Part shown: positions 30,001 through 37,432 of the stretch, piece by piece
Layout of the letters: every line of letters starts with the position of its first letter
How positions within the stretch are numbered: the first letter of the stretch is position 1
Origin: Selaginella moellendorffii
Taxonomy: Eukaryota > Streptophyta > Lycopodiopsida > Selaginellales > Selaginellaceae
Direction of reading: 5' to 3'
DNA length: 37,432 nucleotides
Assembly: GCF_000143415.4 (NCBI RefSeq)
Contig: NW_003314372.1
Coordinates: forward strand, 123,985 to 161,416
The notes under the pieces: model-generated
The model's database searches: none
Told to the model about the DNA's origin: nothing
The model's input: only the letters and a program-made list of their open reading frames with translations
Translations under genes and position numbers: made by a program

Positions 30001-31938
30001 TTGTGTTGTTGGCATTCGTGCATTTGCTAGTTAGCAACTGTGTTGACGTTCAAATGAACTGAGTGGCAAGTTGAGTTAGTTGTGTTCTAGACGAGATTAT
30101 TTAGTAGAGGGTTGAGCTTTAGCTTTTCCTTGAAAAGTGATTTAGTCGTGGACTATGCTAACTCTACGAGAAGAAGAGTTAGTGATCGATATTAGAATGT
30201 TGAGTCCTTGCTAGATTTGAGTTCGGAATATAGCAATCATTAATGATTCTTTTTGAGCTTGTTATGAAGTGAGTTACGTCTTGCTATAGATGGATTCATG
30301 GAGGATCGTTTGATGATCACTTGTTAAGCATAGCTTCGTTATGCTTAGCTTTTGGATTGATGCAGAAATGCTCTTCATTAGCTTTGGCATTATGAAGTTT
30401 GGCTTATGGATGTGTTGAGGAAGATATTGTGGGTTGCACCATGATTTCTTCTTTAGCATTGAAGTTAGCTTCTATAAGACTCGTGATCATTATTAGGCAA
30501 GACTTAGTTATAGGCTTCTTCGAGCTTTTGGTTCTTGAGTTTTGTGCTCATTGTTCCATTTGTTTGAAGTTGTTGGGGGAAGGCATTTTGGCTCATTAGC
30601 TTCGATTGAAGTTAGTTTTTGCATCTGGCAATCATTGGTGATGATTGACTATCATCTAGGGTAGTTGATTGTCCTTATCACAAGTTTTGCTTGATTATTG
30701 TTGGTTTGGAATTATTTGCTATTCTTCGGGATGGTAGATTCTTTCTTCAACGATGATTATACATCACTACATTGATGGGCTAATTGACGATCTTTCATGA
30801 TAGTTGATTGTTCTTTTTGATGGCTTTTGGCTTTTTGCAATACCACATGTTCTTTGTGGTTTGCTCTGGATTGGTCTCTTGGGTTTAAGACATCAGTAGG
30901 ATGTTGCTAACACTTGCTTAGGCAACTTGAGTTCCTTGGTATTGTTGGCTGGGATCTATTCAGATTGGCTTTTGTGATAGTTAGCAGGCATGAGTGTTTG
31001 TTGGTCTTCCCACATTCATTCTCTTCTGTTGATTATTGCTTGAGTTAGTTTTGATAGATTTGGATGTTATTTCCTTTGGGTGATACATTCGCGAGCATTG
31101 TGCTTGTTAGTCAATGATACTTTGTGTTCTTTGAGTTCTCTCTAGTAAGTTGTTGGCTTACTGTCTGCTATCTTCGGTAGTTAAGTTTTATTATTGCGTT
31201 TACTTGATGATATACTTGCTATTGAATTTTGTTGGATGGTGCATCCTATGTTTTCCAATGATAGTGATCTTGGTGGTTCCTATACTGTAATACTAGTTTA
31301 TCGGATAATAACTTACTTGGAATACTTTTGTGTTCTAATCTAAGCTTTATTCCCTAATAATTAAATCTCTAAAATATCATTGTCTATGACTTTGATATTG
31401 TCCATCTATTGATCTTTGAGTTTGGGCCAGTATAGGCAGACTGGCTTCGGCACTTCGTGTGCATGGTGAAATCTCTAGTCATGGGGTAGCTACTGTCGAC
31501 TGGTCACATAACCCGCCTCTCTGTCGATGTTCCTTATTTCGGTGAAAGGGCGTGACCGTGTAAACAACTCTAAACTGCCTGTTGACAGTAGTCTATCTAA
31601 ACCTTACCGACGGGTTTGGTTTCTTTGCTCAGGAGGGTTGGGGCCTTTGGCTTCTCTTTCTTTGTCTCTGCGGGCAGGGGCGTATCACACTTTTGTAGCT
31701 GGGTGACACCCAGAGCAGCAAGGGTGGCTGACTCCATTAGTCATTTCTTTGTCGGCGACGGCCGGAAGGTGTCTGAGCTGGTAGCGCATCCGCGTTAGAC
31801 AAAGAGGTTGCCCCCTAACTCATTTAAGTTGGTGCATTTCTCACATAGTGTGAGTATCGTGAACTTTTTTCTGGAGTTGTTTCCTTGGCGGTATTCTAGA
31901 CTGGAGTATGCATATCGACGAGGACGTCGATTTTCCCA
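27011..31938 (+). other. Internal region of the LARD-like element, no genes
   Basis: About 4.9 kb, markedly T- and G-rich on the plus strand (TTG, GTT and TTAG words throughout), with stops in all frames. The longest frames are under about 100 codons and resemble nothing I know. The last 500 bases before the polypurine tract are more GC-balanced. Parts of the first 350 bases recur, decayed, at 37,210-37,432. Confidence 0.6.
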
Positions 31939-31950
31939 AGGGGGGGAGAG
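31939..31950 (+). other. Polypurine tract
   Basis: AAGGGGGGGAGAG-type purine run directly abutting the right LTR, the usual primer site for plus-strand synthesis in LTR retrotransposons. Confidence 0.85.
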
Positions 31951-33096
31951 TGTCGCGAATGTGACTTCGGGTATCGAAAGTTACCTGTCGGCTAATCCTT
32001 ACGGACACTCTTACCTTACTGCCACGATGGCAGGAGGTCGGTATTGCTGGACCCTTTATTAGTCCCTCTTGTTCAAGTGTTAGTAAACTGGACTTTGCAT
32101 CTGTACTTGGCCGGATGAGCATAAGGAAGGAATTCCTAAGTGTCTATTTAGCTGAGCATACTCGGCCCGGCTTGTTAGTTCTCTTTTGCTCTGTCTTGCA
32201 CTGGCTTGACAAGAACCCTCGCGTATTGAGATTGGTCCCTCAATATTGCTACATGATAGCTTACCGTGTCTGCCAAACACCCTCGCTATCATGCCCTTTG
32301 TGTTAGTCTCAATTTGTCCCAAATGCTATTTATGGAAAGTGTCCAGATTTGCTCATTTGGCATATCTACGGAATGTAGAGATCAGCCTGAACACAATGGT
32401 GTTCGTCCCGTGTCCAAATTCACAATCTAAGGACATTCCATATTTAGTAAGTTTCGAGATTGTCCCAGAGACTAACTCTTGATACTAAGGGAGGCTTGGG
32501 GTGAAAGCCCAAAGCGTGTGTTCCTCAAGGGGGGGGGGGCTATGGGGGGTTCCAAATGTATAGTAGGGATAGTGGGTAGGTCGGGCATGGCCGACCAACC
32601 TGAGGCATAGTCTAGCTCCCGCTTGCGTGCCTATCCTTGTTCTGCGTCCGGCTTGGGTCTAAGCCCAAGTTCCATTCCATGCTAGCTGGTGGAGTACCCA
32701 TACTCTCACGTTAGGCCACCGGTATGCCGAAATAGCGCCAGACTCCGTTTGGCTCCGTTTTGTGTGCTAGTCCTGGCATTGGGATGTTGGTTGCTTCAGG
32801 ACTGTTCCAAGTCGCTCCAGGCTCCTGTCCCTTCGCTCCTTGGGCTATATGCTCGGGAGTTGCTCCGTGGTCCGGTTCCATCACTCCTTGGCGTCACACT
32901 TAGGAGTTTGGCACCGTTCCTTCGTTCAGTGGCCCAAGGCCCTGAACCTCGGGTTCCTATGGACACGTGGCATGGACACGTGGTATGTGACATGTGGCAT
33001 CTGTCACGTGGCACAAAGAGGGTTTAGGTTCCGCTTCGTGGTGTTATCCTATGGTAAATCACCATAGGATAAAGGGTCAAAACCACGTGCGCTACA
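31951..33096 (+). repeat. Right LTR (1,146 bp)
   Basis: Colinear with the left LTR. I count nine single-base differences, all transitions, and 11 rather than 22 G in the poly-G tract. It ends ...GCGCTACA followed by GGATT. Confidence 0.95.
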
Positions 33097-33101
33097 GGAT
33101 T
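33097..33101. repeat. Target-site duplication, right copy (GGATT)
   Basis: GGATT follows the right LTR immediately and equals 25,834-25,838. Confidence 0.9.
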
Positions 33102-33900
33102 GATTCTAATTACTATTTGTGGTTAGTGGTGCCTTTGATATTTATTTAACATTTTTTCCACTTTTATTATAATTATAAAACATTACCATATGACTGAGAA
33201 GCTAGAGATGCGACATAATTTATTCAGTATGTACATAGCTATATTTGATGTTAAGTTTATAATACTCACCCTTATGCTATGAAAGGATGATTGGAGTCAA
33301 TTGTAATTTTTTGTTTATTTAACTGATGGCATTGGATATGATAAAGCTCTTTCCACAGTCAATTGTTGACAATGAATATATCATTATTACTTTTGACTAC
33401 TTGACTTGGTGGGTGGAAGTTAGTGCTCTTGCTAGTGCATTTATGATTGTTATTAAATACTTCCTATAGTGTTCTAGTATTATTATTGAGAGCAAATTCT
33501 CTCAAATAATGTTCTTATATTTATGGATGAGGTATTTCACTTCTTGATGTCTTGGTTAGAGATATATTATACTTTCACAAATATTTATTATCAACAGATG
33601 GATAATTTAGTTGAACATTTCATTTATACTTTCAAAGGGATAATTGCAAAGTATGTGAACTTTTAGCACTTGAACTAAAGTGGTTATTTGCCATTTCTTT
33701 GGTATATATATGTCATGGGGATACAGAGTTCTATTGATGTTTCACCATAAAAACTCTTATTTGGTCATAATTTGATATTGTTAACAGAGTTATTACAATT
33801 GCCACAAGTTACTAATATTAAGTTCTTTAATCAATATTATATAAGCATTTTTCCACTAGTTTGAGTGGAGTTTATTGAAGACTTGGGCTATATATAAGTA
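33102..33900 (+). mobile_element. Decayed Ty3/gypsy integrase region
   Basis: Stop-containing translation shows FDYLTWWVEVSALASAF near 33,388-33,440. It matches the integrase catalytic core form V.TDY.TKW.EA..L.....A, and is followed by degenerate sequence around 33,500-33,800 in which a W.YR-type and a GH..-type motif of the gypsy integrase C-terminal part can be suspected. Orientation equals the RT/RNase H relic at 24.8-25.6 kb, and removing the young element would bring the two parts together in the normal gypsy order (RT-RH-INT). Confidence 0.6.
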
Positions 33901-34233
33901 AAACAATAGTGATGGTACATACAAGAAATAAAATAGATGATTTAAAATTAGTTAATCTTATAATACATGGTTTATTTAAAGGGCTTCTTGCTCAATAGAA
34001 GGCACTATATTGAGTGTTGTAGTAACTTGGACTAAGTTTATGGATTCAATATAACATTCAATAAGTTGATCCTTTAGAAATTGTACATGTAAAGTGGTTG
34101 AAGTGCTTTGTATAAAAGAATTAAGAACAAGTTGCACCACCTGTAAATCCATTAGTGCCTCTTCTTGATGTTATTTCTAACCTATTAACTATAAGACTCT
34201 AGCTGCTTTTCATCATTTTGAGATTGAGGGTTT

Positions 34234-34236
<3 letters not shown>
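33901..34236. other. AT-rich continuation of the gypsy relic
   Basis: No coding match is visible. It probably continues the old element beyond the integrase, but no LTR or polypurine tract is recognisable before the (AT)n tract. Confidence 0.4.

Positions 34237-34288
<52 letters not shown>
34237..34288. repeat. (AT)n microsatellite
   Basis: About 26 uninterrupted AT units. Confidence 0.95.
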
Positions 34289-34291
<3 letters not shown>

Positions 34292-34789
34292 CCCAACTTA
34301 TATACAAAAGCAATCAAATACCTATCAAAATCTTATTACTCTTATATTAGTATATATTATTATAGCCATGGACCTGACGTCATATCTTTCATCTCTATAT
34401 TCTATACACTCATAAATGGTATATAAATATATACACTAGTGAAATTTTGGCAAAGGCAAAACTAGAAGCTCTTTCATTAATCTTTTTACATAGTTTTAAA
34501 GAGAGAGCTATAATATTTAAAAATTATATATTTAAGTATATAATTTAAAATATATTATTATCAAAAGAACTTTTAAATATAAAACATATTTTTTTTACAT
34601 TTGGAAGAATATAGAATTTATAGCTTTTAAAATTATACATAAGAAATTTTTAAAGTATTTGGATATTTAATATAATATAATATTTATATAATTTTTTAAA
34701 TAATAATAAAATAGTATAAATCCTGCTAACATCTTATATTTACAATTTCATAACTGTTTATTTAATATAAAAGTTTTCTAATCTATTTA
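34289..34789. other. AT-rich upstream region of the lectin-like gene
   Basis: Very AT-rich sequence with no reading frame of note. It would have to contain the promoter of the gene at 34,790. TATA-like words are so frequent here that none can be singled out. Confidence 0.4.
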
Positions 34790-35677
34790 ATGATCTTAAA
34801 AATATGTATAGTAGTGTTTGCTTATATAAATTTCGTATATGGAGTAAATATAGACTGGGGGAAAAAAGAAGTTCTTAGTGAACATGATATTCAAATCATA
34901 ATTGATCAAGGTTTTTTAAATTTAACAAGAAATATAACTCATAATGGTAATTATCCAGCAAATTATAAAGATGCAAGATTGGTTGAAATTAGTAAAGGTG
35001 CTGTTTTTGTAAGGATTGAATGTTTAGGAGATAAATGTAAATCTGGTAAATCAACAAATAAACAAGTGATTGGATCAAGAATAAAATCGGGAATAAAATA
35101 TACAATAGATGAATATAAATCACTATTATTATCACAACGAGCAGATAAATGTAAAATAACATTAACAAAATATATAATTGAGTATAGTCTTCAATTTTTG
35201 TGGACTCCTCAGTTACAAAATACAAAGGCACATCCATTTCTTGATAAAGATATTCATTCTAGGCAAGATTGTGATACAAGTTTAACCACTTTAAATGCTG
35301 GTTTTCGAGAATTTTATTTATATAAAGGCAACTTCTTAATATCATCTAATGGTAGAAATACATTATATTTAAAATCAAACTGTCAACTTGTAGTTTTCTC
35401 AGGTAAAAATATTTTATGGCAATCTGAAAATATTTTCTTTTATGAAGGCAATTGTGTGCTTAGTTTACAAATTGATGGAAATCTTGTTATATATGCTGAC
35501 ACAAGAAAAGTGTTATGGTCTATAAACAAATATTGTGAGAAATGCATTTCTCTTACATATCTTATTATTGAAGATAATTGTGACTTTGTCATTTATGAAG
35601 CTTCAGCTCCAAATAATAGTTGGTGGAGAATAAAACTTAGCAATCATATAGGTTGCTTCAAAGATAGAGTCTCTTGA
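34790..35677 (+). CDS. Secreted protein with C-terminal bulb-type (GNA-like) lectin domain
   Basis: Intronless frame of 295 residues from ATG 34790, which opens into a signal peptide (MILKICIVVFAYINFVYG). The N-terminal part (about 20-165) is not recognised; it has a Cys-Lys-rich patch (CLGDKCKSGKSTNK). Residues about 170-285 form beta-prism repeats of the bulb-lectin type: LYLKSNCQLVVFSGKNILWQ, then LSLQIDGNLVIYADTRKVLW, then LIIEDNCDFVIYE. The middle repeat keeps the mannose-binding consensus QxDxNxVxY exactly; the other two are degenerate. Likely role: extracellular carbohydrate binding, perhaps defence. The gene is far more AT-rich than the other genes here and stands alone among transposon relics. 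A decayed piece of it, or of a sister gene, lies at 20.0-20.2 kb. Lectin domain is fairly sure; function of the N-terminal half is unknown. Confidence 0.7.
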   Translation: MILKICIVVFAYINFVYGVNIDWGKKEVLSEHDIQIIIDQGFLNLTRNITHNGNYPANYKDARLVEISKGAVFVRIECLGDKCKSGKSTNKQVIGSRIKSGIKYTIDEYKSLLLSQRADKCKITLTKYIIEYSLQFLWTPQLQNTKAHPFLDKDIHSRQDCDTSLTTLNAGFREFYLYKGNFLISSNGRNTLYLKSNCQLVVFSGKNILWQSENIFFYEGNCVLSLQIDGNLVIYADTRKVLWSINKYCEKCISLTYLIIEDNCDFVIYEASAPNNSWWRIKLSNHIGCFKDRVS

Positions 35678-36162
35678 AATTATAGAATATTAAAACATTT
35701 TAAGAAAATAAATTTCTATTCTAAGCCCACTCTCTAGTCTCACTACCATATTTTTAAAACAAGAATTAAAGTTTGAGCTTTTGTCTAATTTTATATAATA
35801 ATAATTTTTACTTCACTTAACTATAAATTACTTGCACCAAAATGTCTCAAAATAGGTAATAGGGAATATTGTCAATTGGTCTAAGCTCCTTGATGGATTT
35901 TTATATTCTGTCATAAATTAATGGGAAATTCAAATATTGGGAAAAGAAGTGGATTTAGATAAGTCTTAACCTATTTATGTAGACTTACTTTTACTTTAAA
36001 AGTTTCTACCACTAAGAATTTGTATTTAAATAGTAAATATCTATTAAACTTAGCAAAGTAAAATCTTTGTTGTGAAATAAGAAAATACTCTAAGGATGGA
36101 GGTGGTAATTCTATGTTGTTTAATGCAATGACCTAAGAAGGAAGTCAAAATGCTTAGTAAAG
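35678..36162. other. AT-rich region, probably decayed internal part of an LTR element
   Basis: No coding region is visible. Because it leads directly into a decayed left-end LTR sequence at 36,163, its right part may be the 3' internal end of an old relative of the 25.8 kb element, but similarity is too weak to be sure. Confidence 0.35.
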
Positions 36163-36480
36163 TGTTGCAAATATGATTATAGATATCAAAAGTTACTTGA
36201 TAGCAAATCTTTTTAAATGTTCTTTTTTGATAGTAGGAGATCAATATTGTTAAACCTTTTATCAGTCTCCATCCAAATTATTTGAAAAATTGATCTTTAT
36301 GTGTGCATTTGGTTAAAAGAGTATAAAGATGGAATTCCTAAGTGTTATTATGCAAGCATACTTGATCTAATTAGAAAAAAACTCATTCCTTAGTTTGCAC
36401 TTACTAGTGTTGGGAAACCCTATGAAATTAAGCTTAATTGCTCAATACTTGCTAGATAATAGCTTAACATATTTACCAAG
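36163..36480 (+). mobile_element. Decayed LTR, 5' portion, plus orientation
   Basis: Colinear with LTR positions 25,839-26,170: TGTTGCAAATATGATTATAG against TGTCGCGAATGTGACTTCGG, then CAAAAGTTACTTGATAGC, GGAATTCCTAAGTGT, AGCATACTTG and CTCAATACTTGCTAGATAAT. Many changes are of C-to-T/G-to-A type. It breaks off at 36,480 where an inverted LTR starts. Confidence 0.75.
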
Positions 36481-37092
36481 TGTAATGCACGTGGTTTTTA
36501 CTCTTTATTCTATGGTGATTTACCATAGGATAACCATGAAGTAGAATCTAAACCCTCTTTGTGCCACGTGACAGATGCCATGTGTCATATACCATATGTG
36601 GACAGTGGTGTGGAACCCGAGTTTCAAAGCCTTGGGCCACTGAATGAAGAAATGGTACCAAACTCCTAGCATAGAGCTAAGGAGTGATGGCACTGGAGCA
36701 CAAAACAACTCCCAAGTATATAACCCAAGGAGCGAAGGGACAGGAGCACGGAGCAACTTGGAACAGTCTTAAAGCATTAAGCATCCTAATGCCAAGACTA
36801 ACATGCAAAATGGAGCCAAACGAAATTTGGTGCTATTTCAGTATACCGGTGGCCTAAAGCAAGGATATAGGTACTTCACCAGGTAGCATGGTGTGGAGCT
36901 TAGGCTTAAACCTAAACCAGACGCAAAACAAGGATAGACACGCAAATGGGAGCTATGCTTTAGGTTGGTCAACCATCCCCAACTTACCCACTATCCCTAC
37001 TATACATTTAGAACCATATCCCCCCCCTGCCTTGAAGAACACACGCTTTGGGCTTTCACCCTAATCCTCCCTTAGTTTCAAGAGTTCTATTT
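36481..37092 (-). mobile_element. Decayed LTR, 3' portion, minus orientation
   Basis: Reverse complement of LTR positions about 26,375-26,995. It starts with TGTAATGCACGTGG, the LTR end, contains the hairpin (CTATGGTGATTTACCATAG), GTGCCACGTGACAGATGCCA, CAAAGCCTTGGGCCACTGAA and a C-run at about 37,020, and ends with ACACACGCTTTGGGCTTTCA and CTCCCTTAG. Short minus-strand frames in it are LTR shadows. Confidence 0.8.
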
Positions 37093-37145
37093 TTTTGTTC
37101 GATGACCGAAGGCTTTAACTTGGGTTTCACTCCATTACCCATCCA

Positions 37146-37432
37146 AGGGTTTAGGTTCCACTTTGGTAAAACACCATAGAGTAAAGGGAAGAATAAATTT
37201 TAATTACCAATTTGTACCATATAATGTGAGCTTTTGCTTGTTCTCATAGGATGGGTTAAGATGCACCATTTGCACAAGTTTGTGCTTGGGCTTGTGAGTG
37301 AAGCATATTAATAGTTTAAAGTTATACTTTGAGTTAGCAAGATTAATGTTAGCTTATCATTGGTTACATGAGTTATTCTATATTATTGTGAGTAAAAGTA
37401 AACCTCCCCTAAATTTGCTATGAGTGGCAAAT
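37146..37432 (+). mobile_element. Decayed LTR end plus internal start, plus orientation (runs off window)
   Basis: AAGGGTTTAGGTTCCACTTT and ACACCATAGAGTAAAGGG match the last part of the LTR (from about 26,919). From about 37,215 the sequence follows the internal start of the intact element (27,131-27,345): TGTGAGCTTTTGCTTGTTCT, TTTGTGCTTGGGCTTGTGAG, ACTTTGAGTTAGCAAGATTA and TTTGCTATGAGTGGCAAAT. The element continues beyond the window. Confidence 0.75.

Larger units (their letters stand above)
25839..33096 (+). mobile_element. Young LTR retrotransposon without gag/pol (LARD-like), 7,258 bp
   Basis: A complete element: left LTR 25,839-26,995, primer-binding site just inside it, internal region 26,996-31,950, polypurine tract before the right LTR, right LTR 31,951-33,096, and a perfect 5 bp target duplication outside. 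LTR ends are TG...CA. The 4.95 kb internal region has no frame over about 100 codons and no RT, protease, integrase or gag motif that I could find. A possible remnant of a gypsy pol end (RGRRFSQGGE) lies immediately before the right LTR. The structure fits a large retrotransposon derivative mobilised in trans by a gypsy-type partner. LTR divergence is nine substitutions plus one poly-G length change. Confidence 0.9.

Noticed and set aside
28098-30599. Several frames of 60-80 codons inside the LARD-like element
   Set aside because: Short, no motifs, scattered on both strands; expected by chance in T/G-rich DNA.
34989-35237. Minus-strand frame of 82 codons inside the lectin-like gene
   Set aside because: Ile/Leu/Tyr-rich antisense shadow of an AT-rich coding region.

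Overview
This is plant nuclear DNA, most likely from a lycophyte such as Selaginella. The genes belong to plant families (plant importin beta, SKIP11-like F-box/kelch, VAMP72-type longin R-SNARE, intronless PLS-type PPR, NT-C2/coiled-coil protein). The introns are very short (mostly about 45-75 nt), and GC-rich genes sit beside AT-rich, repeat-laden DNA. The species is inferred from style, not proven.

Positions 1-15,700 are a compact, GC-rich, gene-dense block. In order: the 3' end of an importin subunit beta-1 gene (+); an F-box/kelch gene (-); a 10-exon gene for a 1,528-residue NT-C2 plus coiled-coil protein (-); a roughly 2.4 kb stretch without a convincing gene that holds a diverged tandem duplication; a small two-exon gene for a 47-residue hydrophobic/poly-proline peptide (-), divergent from a five-exon VAMP72-type SNARE (+); an intronless PPR gene (-), convergent with the SNARE; and a short unrecognised reading frame (-).

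Positions 15,900-23,420 are a mosaic of accessory and broken sequence. Two diverged copies of an unusual P-loop NTPase gene lie head to head: a dead copy at 15.9-17.65 kb (-) and a better kept, frameshifted, three-exon copy at 20.86-23.42 kb (+). The family looks like the NTPase module of Crinkler/RHS-type proteins. Between them lies a 1.7 kb AT-rich foldback (long inverted repeat). Next to it are a fragment of a bulb-lectin-like gene, whose intact relative is at 34.8 kb, and a fragment of the PPR gene from 13.3-15.3 kb, almost abutting each other.

Positions 23,420-37,432 are transposon territory. An old, decayed Ty3/gypsy element (RT/RNase H remnants at 24.8-25.6 kb, integrase remnants at 33.1-33.9 kb) was split by a young 7,258 bp LTR element at 25,839-33,096. 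This element has near-identical LTRs, a perfect 5 bp target duplication (GGATT), a PBS like initiator tRNA-Met and a polypurine tract, but no recognisable gag or pol genes: a LARD-like non-autonomous element. After an (AT)n tract comes an intronless, AT-rich gene for a secreted bulb-type (GNA-like) lectin domain protein. The window ends in decayed, mutually inverted pieces of the same LTR family.

The first half holds independent housekeeping genes (nuclear import, protein turnover, vesicle fusion, organelle RNA processing). The second half shows retrotransposon nesting, gene-fragment duplication and decay.
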